This document shows, one piece after another, positions 9,725 through 22,149 of a DNA stretch of 64,000 bases (position 1 is the stretch's first letter; every line of letters starts with the position of its first letter). Position numbers and translations under genes: made by a program. The stretch covers positions 25,734,614 to 25,798,613 of the forward strand of contig OZ024930.1 in assembly GCA_964017235.1 (NCBI GenBank). Reading direction: 5' to 3'. This stretch comes from Sabellastarte sp. h YS-2021 (Eukaryota; Annelida; Polychaeta; Sabellida; Sabellidae). The notes below the pieces were generated by a model, which was not told the origin of the DNA, did no database searches, and was given only the letters and a program-made list of their open reading frames with translations.

Positions 9725-11890
9725 GTTCTAACCCATAAAACCACATCACACAAGATCCAAGTGGTCATTTTGTAGTGTTGGTATTGAAGTAAACTTCAAT
9801 ATCAAGATTAAACTTCAATTTGTCATTCTATATTGATCAATATGAAAATAAGGTTTCTTCTTGTAAAATCTATAACTTAACTCATGCTTGATATACCAGA
9901 ATATGGTCTGAGTAACATTTCCAGAAGCACTGCAAAAATATCTGAATATGTCATGATAAATCATGTATGCTATAACTGAAGAATTTTAATGTTCAGTAGT
10001 TACTTATTTCTAAAATTTGTTGAATTACTTTCTAATTTCTTGGAAAAGATATTGAAAATCAGGGTTTCAATATGGACATTAAAACTCAGAACCATTGTTA
10101 ATTGACACTGAAATTTGATAAACAATACCAACACTAGATATTTGGCAAACTTGGTAAGCATGAGGACATTATAGCCCATCAGTGTTTCTATAGGATTATA
10201 TTATTCTGCTGTGGTGGCTACACAGTGCAGTGGCAACACACTCCCCTCCCACCTCTGAAGTTACAGGTTCAGATTTAAGTTCTGGCTTTGAGTTGGAAAC
10301 TTAGTGATTTACAGTGCAGAATTTTTGCTAATTGATATACACTGCTTTCTCTCACTCTTAGAGCTAACCATTGTGATATGACCGACACAATATGGTAAAT
10401 CAAATGCAGTGGAGCCTCTATTATCCAAACATTCAATTTTATGAACTCTTATCCAAGTTTATAATTTCCTAATATTTTATGCTGAAATACCTCTTCAATT
10501 TATGAACCTTCTACTATCCAAACCATCTTACTCTCTCAAACTGTTTGAATATTGGAGGTTCTACTTTATGTGAAATAGATGCATGTCCTCTATTGGTTTT
10601 AACATAATCTTTGACAACCATAAAAACCAAGAGATACACTAAAGTGAAAATCATGTGTATGGGCACCCATTTATGTAAAAACATGTTAACTGTAATGAGA
10701 AACATTGTACAACCTGGCCCACCATGTAGAGTAAGAAATCTAAAATTCGCCAGGAATCTAAAATTCGCCACCTCTAAAACCTTAGTTAATTTAATGAAGA
10801 CAATGATGTTTTTGTCTAAAAATTAGTATTTTCAGTTCAAAAAGCCTAAATTTACTATACATTCAACAAATCTCACCATAATTCATTTATTTTATTAGTA
10901 TTTTCACATGTGGCGAATTTCAGATATGTGGCGAATTTTAGATTTCTTACTCTACTCCTAAATCAAACAGAATAATGTTTATTTCTACATATAAAATTGC
11001 TGCAGGTCAATATTCACCTAGAATTGTCTCCCAAATAATAGTTTTATGTGTAAGTTTTCTTATTTTTATTGATATATGAAATTTCATTTTGCACTCATTA
11101 GTTCACACAGATACATCTGCTTCACTGGTACTTCCAATCAGCTCACACTAAAACTCGAGTGCCTGGATCTGGGTTGATTCTCAAAATATGCATAACCAGC
11201 CCTTTTTTCCATTAATTCAAAGCCCCAATATAAAAAAACATTAAAATTTTGTTCTTGAAAAGAAAATAACAAGTAAGAGGGCATGAACAGATACTAGCTG
11301 GTTAACAGTTGTGTCTGCAAGTTGAAAATATGGAAAATGTATAAAACCTTGGCAAGTCATATATTTGTATCCTGAATACCAACATGTATTGACACCAAAT
11401 AACCGTTGAATTTATAAAACTACCAAAAATCTTAAGCTTCAGATTCCAAAAATGCAATAAAAATGATAAATATGTGAAGTAAATTGAAGATGTATGTCCA
11501 TAATCTGAAAAATTCACTCATTTTCCTATTTCCTGTGACTTCTGGTGCATTTATCTCATACAGGAAGTGGGCCATTATCTATAAAATGTATATGGTACTT
11601 CCGGTTTTATGTGAATGCATAAAACATGGCAGTAGTTGTATTTTAACTTACATATTTGTCAATTTTCAAATCATTCTCTGGCACTATCAGTTTAGCAGCC
11701 TTCTGAGTTTAGAAGTGGGACTGGGTATAATATAGTAAAAATACTCTGCATTTAATACTAGATTTGTTTAGGTCACTTAATTGTAATATCACCATTTCAA
11801 TTTTCATTATTAATCAAAGAATTTCAACAGGGAACAAAATCTGCTACCGGTTTCCCAGTCTTTTAACTGTATCAAAGTCTAATGTGTTAC
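9725..11890 (-). other. MAGI intron sequence; no further feature recognised
   Basis: AT-rich intron. A short duplicated motif (TCTAAAATTCGCCA, about 10740-10770, and its inverse near 10910-10945) forms an inverted repeat about 200 bp apart, suggesting a small foldback element. The stretch at about 10215-10290 resembles a decayed SINE but is too weak to call. Confidence 0.5.
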
Positions 11891-11966
11891 CTGTTGAGAA
11901 AAAAGTAGACCGTGGTACACCTGAGTCTGATGAACGCCCTTTACCCTGATCATCTATCTGCTGGGG
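11891..11966 (-). CDS. MAGI: MAGI exon: short linker exon
   Basis: 76-bp exon, acceptor TTCACAG and donor ACAG|GTAACA, phase 0 in and phase 1 out. It encodes PQQIDDQGKGRSSDSG followed by VPRSTFFST, a Ser-rich, probably disordered segment. It fits exactly between the phase 0 end of the PDZ2 exon and the phase 1 start of the 9087-9200 exon. Only one of its three frames is open, which supports it as coding. Confidence 0.75.
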
Positions 11967-12883
11967 CTGTGAATCAAATAAACAATGCCTCAATTAGTCA
12001 TATAACTTTACCTTTCATCAGGACTTGTCTGGTTTTTATTACAGGCAGTAGTCATGATTAGTTACTACTTTTAGTTTTTTATTGTTTTATTATCAGTTCT
12101 GTGGTACAGTTAACCAGACTTAATAAAACCGCAACTGAGGGATATGAAGTGTCATCAGTGCAATACCGTGTCAATTAATATGTCCAGCCATATTTCCTAT
12201 CTAAATATTCATCATCTTGGAGGGTAACAGCAGTATATTTCTCTGCAATGTTTGTATATAATATTATTATCTTATAATATATTTACACCAAAATTAATCA
12301 CACATTTAATTCTCTACTCACTTTTACCTGGGTATGAGATGCACATGTATTCACATCCAATGCACAAGTTTATACAGAAAATATTCTGAGCATTGAGCAG
12401 TGATACCCTACATTTGTGGGGTATCAAACAGACAAATACCATACTTGCCATATGCTAAATGCATTGATTGGGCTAATTTATCTCTCAGCAAACATGGCAT
12501 GAAAATTACTGCCTGGTGCAGAAAGTCCGGCACCATTTCATATTTTAAAACACAGCTGAACTAAGTTTGATCCAAAGCTCATGGGACCAGAAAATGCTTT
12601 TATTTGAAACATTAGTTTCCAGATTAACTCCAAACGTACATTAGAAAAAGAGATGTTCAGAGGATCTTGTACTGACCCCTAGTTAATGGGAGGAGTGCAC
12701 TAGAAAGGTTTTATCTGTGGATGCCTCATTAACACTCCACAAGAGGGTGATTGTGATCAGTTTTCTCCATCTTTCTGTCATTCTATATGTACATGTACAC
12801 CCTTTTGCCCTTATAACTCAAAAACTATAACATCAATCACGCTCGAATTTGGTGGGCAGATATTTCCTGGGGTACAGACGGTG
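11967..12883 (-). other. MAGI intron sequence, possibly with decayed mobile DNA
   Basis: No exon seen. The stretch about 12760-12880 (TATAACTCAAAAACTATAAC, then TTTGGTGGGCAGATATTTCC) resembles the monomer-like internal DNA of the element families here and may be a relic flanking family 4. I see nothing else. Confidence 0.4.
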
Positions 12884-13918
12884 TTATTATCTCCTGCTTG
12901 CGGCCGAAGGCCATGGTCGGGAGATTATAAAATGCCCTCCGTACGTGCGTCCGTCTGTGCGTGCATGCGCCCGTCTGTTCGTCACGTTTTTGCATAAACC
13001 TTAATATCTCATTCATTTATAAAGATATCCTCAACAAATTTGCAGGGAATATTTATACCTATGAAAACCTTTCTCTGCAAAATTTTAGCCTCATTTTGAA
13101 AAACAAAATGGCCAAAAGGTGCTCTAAATCTTGAAAAATTCCAGCTAGCTTCGCCAAATTTGAACAAAAGCTATATGGCTAGAAAAAGCTAGCCTGATAG
13201 TAATTTTAGCCTAGTTCAAAAAACAAAATGGCCGCCATATCACATGTTTAATGTCAAATGGGGTTGTCCTATTAAAAAGGCCTTATATCTCCCCTAATAT
13301 TGCTCCTAGAGGTACGGAATGTGAAAACAACTTGTAGGAAGTCATGGCCTGGGAATCTTTCCCAGGTGTTGAATTTCACCTTTGACCCCTGCTTCAAGGT
13401 TAAATGGGGTCATCACACTAAAATGTCCTTATTTCTCCCTTATTATTGGTGCTATGGCTTCAGAATATAAAGCCAGACCATCAAAAGTCCTGGCCTTCAA
13501 ATATTTTGCCTGAGAAAAATTTTGGCCTTATTTTGAAAAACAAAATGACCGCCATAGCCAATTATTTAAAAATCATTAAGATGCTCTAAAACTTGAAATA
13601 TTGTAGCTAGGTTCATCAAATTTGTGCAAAATATATATGGCTAGGAAAGTTAGTCTAATAGTAATTTGGCCTAGTTTTGAAAACAAAATGGTCATCATGT
13701 CACATGTTAAATGGGATTATCCTATTAAAAAGCCCTTATATCTCCCTTATCATTGCTACTATAGGGGTTCCAAATGTGAAAACTACTTAAAGGAAGTCAA
13801 GGCCTGAGACTCTTTTTCCAATTGCTGACTTTTACCTTTGACCCCTTCGTTTAACTCCTTTGGTTCTCCATTATTACTGAATCTAAGGCGGGAGATAACC
13901 GCTGCGGCAGTGGCCTTG
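12884..13918 (-). mobile_element. Family 4 HINE/pearl-like element (reverse orientation)
   Basis: Read on the minus strand it begins CAAGGCCACTGCCGCAGCGG (containing a CCGC/GCGG hairpin) followed by the subterminal motif TTATCTCCCGCC. It ends in a long palindrome that again contains TCTCCCG...CAGGAGATA and closes with ATAA. A GC-rich tract with CGTCCGTCTGTGCG-like repeats (about 12945-12985) sits just inside the 3' palindrome. The interior holds about two diverged monomers of roughly 430 bp, each with ACAAAATGG(C/T)C boxes. No ORF. This is the same plan as families 1-3 with unrelated termini. There is only one copy in the window, so the ends are less certain. Confidence 0.6.
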
Positions 13919-13937
13919 TTTGGATTAAAGTCAGCAG

Positions 13938-14305
13938 TAGGGGTGTGACGGTACCAGATTTTCTAGTCCGGGATTCCGCCAATACAAAACCGTTCCGATT
14001 CCAGGATACCGAAAAAGTTTGAGTTTCAGCATTTCCCCAAACGAATACACCTACAAACAGGAAGTGATTTTCTGTAATCCAAAACATGGCAGTTTTTCTC
14101 AAAGAAATCGCAATAAAAGCATAAAAATCTTGTGAAATATAAGGTAATAATTTATAATTTCTTCAGATTCAGGTCTGGCATTTTATATTTTATGTTTCCT
14201 AACAATTACATTAGCTGACATTCGAGATTCTGGTTGTTACAAGTTGTCGTTATTTCAGTAAATATGTCTCGATACCAGTATACCGCCACTACCGACTCAC
14301 CCCTA
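13938..14305. mobile_element. hAT-like MITE, TAGGGGTG family, copy 2
   Basis: Ends TAGGGGTGTGACGG and (inverted) TAGGGGTGAGTCGG, flanked by GTCAGCAG and GTCGCCAG (six of eight bases match, an aged target duplication). The interior shares the core CAGCATTTCCCC...CAGGAAGTG with the copy at 29529. It begins about 20 bp past the end of family 4. No ORF. Confidence 0.8.
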
Positions 14306-14998
14306 GTCGCCAGAGAGTTTTTCTTATTTTTAATTGGGTATATACAGTGAAATCTGCTTCTCTTTGTCACTAACGTGAAAAATCAATATCATGACAGGAT
14401 TTCATCCTCACAAATTTTTGTTCTATCAGAATGGACTCTCTTGTAACGTCAGCAATGTGTAGTACGACATGACCTAATTCGGTCATTTCATTCATTATTT
14501 CTTTGTGGGGATATTTGTCAAAGGATATGTATAGTATGAGTAGTATTGAGTACTGTCTTCATTAAAATTTCGGAAACCATGTGACCTACATATACAGCAA
14601 TATAGCTCAGAGGAGATCACAAATGAAAATGGCTTTCACAAACATTTAGTGCCAAAGCATTTCGGTCACTGTCTTCCTATACAGTTAAAATTTAAACAAT
14701 AATAGATGGGCGTGAATGCTTTACAACACTCGCGAGTTGGTTCACATCCAGTCGAGTGGTTTGCTCTCTCTGAGTGCATCTTGTTCAAACCTGTGTCATA
14801 CAGACCATTACTATTTCCTACATGTTGCCATAGACGAGATTCTAACACAAAAGCATATATAGCAGAGCTACATACCTCAGAGGACCTTAAAATACCTGAT
14901 GTAGAACTACTTAGTATAATTTCACCACAAATTTTGTCCATTGAAAAGAACATTGTATTATGGGAAGAATATAGTGATTATGTGAGTATGATACTCAC
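14306..14998 (-). other. MAGI intron sequence next to the PDZ2 exon
   Basis: No exon or recognised element. Open frames here are shadows of the neighbouring exon or chance. Confidence 0.5.
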
Positions 14999-15579
14999 AC
15001 TTTTGGCTGGTGGTTTCCTCCCTTTACTAGGCAGTAGCATGCCACCTCTCTGTACACATATCACTATCTCCTCCCCCTGTGGACACTCCTTTAACACCCT
15101 GACCACCTCTGCATGTGGCATGTCCTTCACATTCTTGTGGTTTATCTCCACCAGTATATCACCCTGTTTTAGTGTCTTGCATCTGTCACTGTCCAGAATT
15201 TGTCGCACCCTTTGCCCGTACGTTGAGTCAGCAATCGTAAACCCGAAGCCCATGGCTCCCTTGGCAATGTTCACTCGTAGCACCTCTGGTCTGGTGGCAC
15301 TTGGCAGTAATGAGGTTGGATCTGGATTATTTAGGACTTTTTGAGACTTCCTGCTAACCGTGGGATAAGCCGGAGGAGAGTTTTTGATCCGTGTATCCTG
15401 TGGTGATGTGACTGCAACCGTGGTAACAATCTCAGTGTCATGATCATGAGGCAGTGGGTAACCGCGGCAGACTTCTATTGTGACCTTTTCACCAATGCTG
15501 ATGGACTGGAACAGTCGTACTACGTCATTGTGAGAGAAACCCAAAACGCACTGACCTCGAACATACACCAAAACATCAC
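14999..15579 (-). CDS. MAGI: MAGI exon: C-terminal half of PDZ1, linker and PDZ2
   Basis: 581-bp exon, phase 1 in, phase 0 out, acceptor TGTTTTACAG and donor AAAAGT|GTGAGT. It starts in PDZ1 (GDVLVYVRGQCVLG, then VVRLFQSISIGEKV and EVCRGYPLP). It continues through a linker (SPPAYPTVSRKSQKV) into PDZ2, with the carboxylate-binding loop MGFGFTIADS, the ILDSDRC and GDILVEINHKNV strands, and IVICVQRGG. The CRGYPLP end of PDZ1 and the GFGFTIADS...GQRV start of PDZ2 are diagnostic for the MAGI family. PDZ2 looks complete and undamaged. It is the strongest single identification in the window. Upstream of its acceptor lie two decayed tandem copies of the exon start. Confidence 0.95.
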
Positions 15580-15717
15580 CTGTAAAACAGGTAAAACAAT
15601 AGTCAAAATACACTGACCTTAGATACACCAAAACATCAACTGTAATAACAGGTAAAATAATCAAAATACACTGACCTTAGACATACACCAAAACATCAAC
15701 CGTTAAAACAGGTAAAA
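15580..15717 (-). repeat. Tandem copies of the PDZ1 exon 3' splice site
   Basis: Two degenerate head-to-tail copies of a unit of about 60 bp follow the real exon boundary on the + strand. Each includes the reverse of GATGTTTTGGTGTAT (the first coding bases of the exon) and the TTACCTGTTWTWACAG acceptor. The nearer decoy keeps an AG acceptor (TATTACAG); the farther one has lost it (TTTAACGG). The family 2 element begins at the very next base, 15718. Confidence 0.85.
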
Positions 15718-16705
15718 CTAGATTGGGCCAACTCGGCGCCAACATATCCCCAGACAGGTCATCACTCACGCCACAGGTTTTGATCGGAAATTTTTTAAAA
15801 CATAATTACCCATTATTATATGAACTTCAGCACATCAATCTACTCTGTTTATATCTCCCCAAGGAAGATGGTGTATCCCCAGACGCCGAATACATAACTG
15901 AAATTATATTTTCAATCTTCCTGCAATGATAACTCTAAACCTATTTTCAAAGTATTTAAATGATTGATGATTGAATGTCCATTCTAAAATAATAATCCCA
16001 AAAGAGCATATCTGTTTCTATATTTGTTGACAAATAAAATATTATTTTTAACTCAACTCATCATATTTTTCAATCTTCCTTCAAAGTATTTAAATGATTG
16101 ATGATTCAATGTCCATTCTAAAATTCATAATCACAAAAGCGCATATCTGTTTCTATATTTGTTCACAAATAAAATATTATTTAAAAAAAAACTAGAGGAT
16201 CGCTCGCAAAAAAAAAAGATAATGTTTTTGCATAGCAAAAACAAAGCGTCCCAAAAAGGATATAAAGGTGAGTGCTAAAGTATTAAGAAAATGCTTCGTT
16301 TCTAGCCTTATACTGTTGTGGCAACCAAAGTCAGCGCAGTCTGCTCTATCTAGCACGGTTTTCAAGATATAAGCATTTTTGTGTTTTGCAAAAAATAAAA
16401 AAATTAAAAATGTCCGCTATATTTGGCGAGACAAAAATATTTTAAAAATTGGCATGGCTACTCTGCAGAGATACCCAGCAGGTCCAAAATTTTGTTGAGT
16501 TCACTCCATATAGCACGGTTTTCGAGATATAAGCATTTTTGTGTTTTGCAAAAACTTTGAAAATTCAAAATGGCCACCATTTTTGGGGAGACAAAAATTT
16601 TTGTCAAGACCACTGCCGTGGTGTGTATCTCCCGCCGAGCATTAAAGCAGAAGAAATAGCTTTTCCGAGATATTCACAATTTTTCATTTTCGTGTGTGAA
16701 AGGTC

Positions 16706-19700
16706 TTCCAAAAGTAGGTGAATGAGTTATTTGAGAAAAATTGGCTATCTGCAATACTATTAAGAGATAATTCACATTTACTCATTTTGAGTAGGTGAAT
16801 AATTATCTATGGGTGTGAAACTTCACCAAGTGAAAGCTCTCCCAAAAGTAGGTGAATGAGTTATTTGAGAAAAATTGGCTATCTGCAATACTTTTAGAGA
16901 TAATTCGCATTTACTCATTTTGAGTAGGTGAGTAATTAGCTATGGGTCTGAAACTTCACCATGTGAAAGCTCTCCCACAAGTAGATGAATGAGTATTTGA
17001 TAAAAATTGGGTATCCGCAATACTTTTACAGATAATTAGCATTTACTCATTTTGAGTAGGTGAATAAATAGCTATGGGTCTGAAACTTCACAGAGTGAAA
17101 GCTCTCCCAAAAGTAGGTGAATGAGTTATTTGAGAAAAATTGGCTATCTGCAATACTTTTAGAGATAATTCACATTTACTTATTTTGAGTAGGTGAATAA
17201 TTAGCTATGGGTCTGAAACTTCACCAAGTGAAAGCTCTGCCAAAAGTAGGTGAATGAGTTATTTGAGAAAAATTGGCTATCTGCAATACTTTTAGAGATA
17301 ATTCGCATTTACTCATTTTGAGTAGGTGAGTAATTTGCTATGGGTCTGAAACTTCACCAAGTGAAAGCTCTCCTAAAAGTAGGTGAATGAGTTATTTGAG
17401 AAAAATTGGCTATCTGCAATACTTTTAGAGATAATTCGCATTTACTCATTTTGAGTAGACGAGTAATTAGCTATGGGTCTGAAACTTCACCAAGTGAAAG
17501 CTCTCCCAAAAGTAGGTGAATGATTAATTTGAGAAAAATTGGCTATCTGCAATACTTTTAGAGATAATTCGCATTCACTCATTTTGAGTAGGTGAGTAAT
17601 TAGCTATGGGTCTGAAACTTCACCAAGTGAAAGCTCTCCCAAAAGTAGGTGAATGAGTTATTTGAGAAAAATTGGCTATCTGCAATACTTTACAGATAAT
17701 TCGCATTTACTCATTTTGAGTAGGTGAGTAATTAGCTATGGGTCTGAAACTTCACCAAGTGAAAGCTCTCCCAAAAGTAGGTGAATGATTAATTTGAGAA
17801 AAACTGGCTATCTGCAATACTTTTAGAGATAATTCGCATTTACTCATTTTGAGTAGGTGAGTAAATTAGCTATGGGTCTGAAACTTCACAGAGTGAAAGC
17901 TCTCCCAAAAGTAGGTGAATGAGTTATTTGAGAAAAATTGGCTATCTGCAATACTTTTAGAGATAATTCGCATTTACTCATTTTGAGTAGGTGAGTAATT
18001 AGCTATGGGCCTGAAACTTCACCAAGTGAAAGCTCTCCCAAAAGTAGGTGAATGAGTTATTTGAGAAAAATTGGCTATCTGCAATACTTTTAGAGATAAT
18101 TCACATTTACTCATTTTCAGTAGGTGAGTAATTAGCTATGGGTCTGAAACTTCACCAAGTGAAAGCTCTGCCAAAAGTAGGTGAATGAGTTATTTGAGAA
18201 AAATTGGCTATCTGCAATACTTTTAGAGATAATTCGCATTTACTCATTTTGAGTAGGTGAGTAATTAGCTATGGGTCTGAAACTTCACAGAGTGAAAGCT
18301 CTCCCAAAAGTAGGTGAATGAGTTATTTGAGAAAAATTGGCTATCTGCAATACTTTTAGAGATAATTCGCATTTACTCATTTTCAGTAGGTGAGTAATTA
18401 GCTATGGGTCTGAAACTTCACCAAGTGAAAGCTCTCCCAAAAGTAGGTGAATGAGTTATTTGAGAAAAATTGGCTATCTGCAATACTTTTAGAGATAAAT
18501 CGCATTTACTCATTTTGAGTAGGTGAGTAATTAGCTATGGGTCTGAAACTTCACCAAGTGAAAGCTCTCCCAAAAGTAGATGAATGAGTTATTTGAGAAA
18601 AATTGGCTATCTGCAATACTTTTAGAGATAATTCACATTTACTCATTTTCAGTAGGTGAGTAATTAGCTATGGGTCTGAAACTTCACCAAGTGAAAGCTC
18701 TGCCAAAAGTAGGTGAATGAGTTATTTGAGAAAAATTGGCTATCTGCAATACTTTTAGAGATAATTCGCATTTACTCATTTTGAGTAGGTGAGTAATTAG
18801 CTATGGGTCTGAAACTTCACCAAGTGAAAGCTCTCCCAAAAGTAGGTGAATGAGTTATTTGAGAAAAATTGGCTATCTGCAATACTTTTAGAGATAATTC
18901 GCATTTACTCATTTTGAGTAGGTGAGTAATTAGCTATGGGTCTGAAACTTCACCAAGTGAAAGCTCTCCCAAAAGTAGGTGAATGATTAATTTGACAAAA
19001 ATTGGCTATCTGCAATACTTTTAGAGATAATTCGCATTTACTCATTTTGAGTAGGTGAGTAATTAGCTATGGGTCTGAAACTTCACCAAGTGAAAGCTCT
19101 CCCAAAAGTAGGTGAATGAGTTATTTGAGAAAAATTGGCTATCTGCAATACTTTTAGAGATAATTCGCATTTACTCATTTTGAGTAGGTGAGTAATTAGC
19201 TATGGGTCTGAAACTTCACCAAGTGAAAGCTCTCCCAAAAGTAGGTGAATGAGTTATTTGAGAAAAATTGGCTATCTGCAATACTTTTAGAGATAATTCG
19301 CATTTACTCATTTTGAGTAGGTGAGTAATTAGCTATGGGTCTGAAACTTCACCAAGTGAAAGCTCTCCCAAAAGTAGGTGAATGATTAATTTGACAAAAA
19401 TTGGCTATCTGCAATACTTTTAGAGATAATTCGCATTTACTCATTTTGAGTAGGTGAGTAATTAGCTATGGGTCTGAAACTTCACCAAGTGAAAGCTCTC
19501 CCAAAAGTAGGTGAATGAGTTATTTGAGAAAAATTGGCTATCTGCAATACTTTTAGAGATAATTCGCATTTACTCATTTTGAGTAGGTGAGTAATTAGCT
19601 ATGGGTCTGAAACTTCACCAAGTGAAAGCTCTCCCAAAAGTAGGTGAATGAGTTATTTGAGAAAAATTGGCTATCTGCAATACTTTTAGAGATAATTCGC

Positions 19701-20165
19701 ATTTACTCATTTTGAGTAGGTGAGTAATTAGCTATGGGTCTGAAACTTCACCATGTGAAAGCTCTCCCATAAGTAGATGAATGAGTTATTTGATAAAAAT
19801 TGGGTATCCGCAATACTTTTACAGATAATTAGCATTTACTCATTTTGAGTAGGTAAATAATTAGCTATGGGTCTGAAACTTCACCATGTGAAAGCTCTCC
19901 CAAAAGTAGGTGAATGAGTTATTTGAGAAAAATTGGCTATCTGCAATACTTTTAGAGATAATTCGCATTTACTCATTTTGAGTAGGTGAGTAATTGGCTA
20001 TGGATCTGAAACTTCACCATGTGAAAGCTCTTCCAAAAGTAGGTGAATGAGTTATTTGAGAAAAATTGGCCATCTGCAATACTTTTAGAGGTAATTCGCA
20101 TTTACTCTTTTTGAGTAGGTGAGCAATTAGCTATGGGTCTGAAACTTCACCAAGTGAAAGCTCTT
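16706..20165 (+). repeat. 133-bp satellite array, 26 monomers (family 1 copy 2)
   Basis: Same monomer as 3985-6370. The outermost monomers match their counterparts in copy 1 variant for variant, including the shared edge variants GTAGATGAATGAG and GTATCCGCAATACTTTTACAG. The interior differs in copy number, showing array expansion or contraction after the copies separated. Confidence 0.95.
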
Positions 20166-21115
20166 TGGGATAGCTGCTCTGCAGAGATACCCTGAAGATC
20201 AAAAATTTCGTCGAAATCGCTCTATGTAGCACGGTTTTCGAAATATTAGCATTTTTGTGTTTTGCAATTTTTGCGCAAAAATTCGAAAATTCAAAACGGC
20301 CGCCATTTTTGGCAAGACAATTTTTTTTTGAAAATTGGCATGGCTACTCTGCAGAGATACCCAGTGGGTCAAAAATTTCGTCGAAATCGCTCTATCTAGC
20401 ACGGTTTTCGAGATATAAGCATTTTTGTGTTTTGCAATTTTGCGAAAAATTCGAAAATTCAAAATGGCCGCCATTTTTTGCGAGAAATTTTTTGTTTGAA
20501 AATTGGCATGGCTACTCTGCAGAGATACCCTACGGGTCAAAAATTTCCTCGAAATCGCTCTATCTAGCAGGGTTTTTGAGATATAAGCATTTTTATGTTT
20601 TGCAATTTTTGCGAAAAATTCGAAAATTCAAAATGGCCACCATTTTTGGCGAGACAAAATTTTTTTGAAAATTGGCATGGCTACTCTGCAGAGATACCCT
20701 GTGGGTCAAAAATTTCGTCGAAATCGCTCTATCTAGCAGGGTTTTCGAGATATAAGCATTTTTATGTTTTGCAATTTTTGCGAAAATTTCGAAAATTCAA
20801 AATGGCCGCCATTTTTGGCGAGACAAAAATTTTTTGAAAATTGGGAAAAGTACTCTGCAGAGATATCCTGCGGGTCAAAAATTTTGTCGAAATTGCTCTA
20901 TCTAGCACGGTTTTTGAGATATAAGCATTTTTGTGTTTTGCAATTTTTGCGAAAATTTCGAAAATTCAAAATGGCCGCCATTTTGGGCGAGACAAAAATT
21001 TTTTGAAAATTGGGAAAACTACTCCGCAGAGATACCCTGCGGGTCAAAAATTTCGTCGAAATCGCTCTATCTAGCACGGTTTTCGAGATATAAGCATTTT
21101 TGTGTTTTCCTTATT
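20166..21115 (+). repeat. 169-bp satellite array (family 1 copy 2)
   Basis: Between five and six monomers of the 169-bp repeat with the AAAATGGCCGCCATTTT box. Each monomer is more similar to the one at the same place in copy 1 than to its neighbours, so this array has not been homogenised since transposition. It is one monomer shorter than in copy 1. Confidence 0.9.
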
Positions 21116-22149
21116 TGGAAAATTCGTAATGATTAATTAATCATTAATTACTCGGCCATTTCTTGACCAATCAATGCCAAAATCTAATGATTTCCAGATT
21201 TTAATAGAATGAATGTATTTGCCAAGTTTCAGGTGAATTGATAAAATTCCTTTCAAGTTATCATCCGGACAAGCTTCCCCATCGAAAAAAGACATTTTTG
21301 GTCATGTGACCTCTCTGATTGGTTGAAATGTCACTGCAGCATATTCAAAAAAATTCCCCAAGGCTACTGCCTAAACCTGCCAAATTTGAAAAGAATCCGC
21401 CTAACGGTTACAGAGTTATAAGGAAAACAAAATGCGGAGCCGGCGGAGCCGGCGGAGCCGGCGGAGCCGCCGGAGCCGCCGGAGCCGGCGGAGCCAGAAG
21501 CTCTCCCATACACAAACAAGCGTCCCTTGCGGGACGCTTAATTATTTATATTATTATTTTATTATATTATTTTTAGAATTTGCAAATTGTTTTCAGTTAT
21601 TCATTTCCTCTATACCTATATATGTGGTCCATATATATGCAACCTAAATATGTGACACAATCTCAGTTCTGACTCCCCTTTGTGTTATATGTAATGAAGC
21701 CCACCACCTCCCACCCCCACCCCTCTCCCCTTCTCCACACCTCTCTCACTATTACACAAGATCTGCAACCCCATTGAGTTCTTTGTTTCTCATCGGATAT
21801 CATTAAATACCTTTGTTTATTTAGTGTCACTCAATATAGCTGGAGGTCCCAGAGGTGGGTGGGGGGAATCCGGGTGGGGGATGTGGGTTGAGCATAAATG
21901 GTAAACAAACAATCTATATAAAAGGGGTACTCAAATACAAAAAGAATTGAGAATTTTAAGTATGTGATTATCAACTGAAATGAGTTCATAACTGTAGGAG
22001 CTGTGCCAAAATTAACTGAGGCAAGTTGAATAAAACTGGGCTAGTTGAGGGTTAAAAATCCCCTAGTTTTACTACATAAGGATATAATTTCATTAATATT
22101 GGGACTTAAAGCTCACTTAAAGTGTCCATTTTGTCTACTTGAATATGTT

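Larger units (their letters stand above)
16192..21541 (+). mobile_element. Family 1 HINE/pearl-like element, copy 2 (5.35 kb), nested in family 2
   Basis: Same termini, hairpins and internal order as copy 1 (3466-7890), with 26 rather than 18 monomers of the 133-bp satellite and about eight rather than four GC-rich units (21433-21498). The 3' palindrome is at 21518-21539. Comparison with the empty site in family 2 copy 2 (about 56391, a run of nine A followed by TTATTT) shows clean insertion between A and T with no duplicated target base beyond the ambiguity of one A. Confidence 0.85.

Noticed and set aside
15723..15929. ORF present at both family 2 5' ends (GQLGANISPDRSSLTPQVLI)
   Set aside because: It starts at the element tip over the hairpin and subterminal motif, is short, and resembles no transposition protein. 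Preservation reflects recency of the copies.
3985..20165. CRISPR-like array or centromeric satellite
   Set aside because: Monomers are contiguous without unique spacers, and the arrays are bounded inside transposable elements with defined ends.
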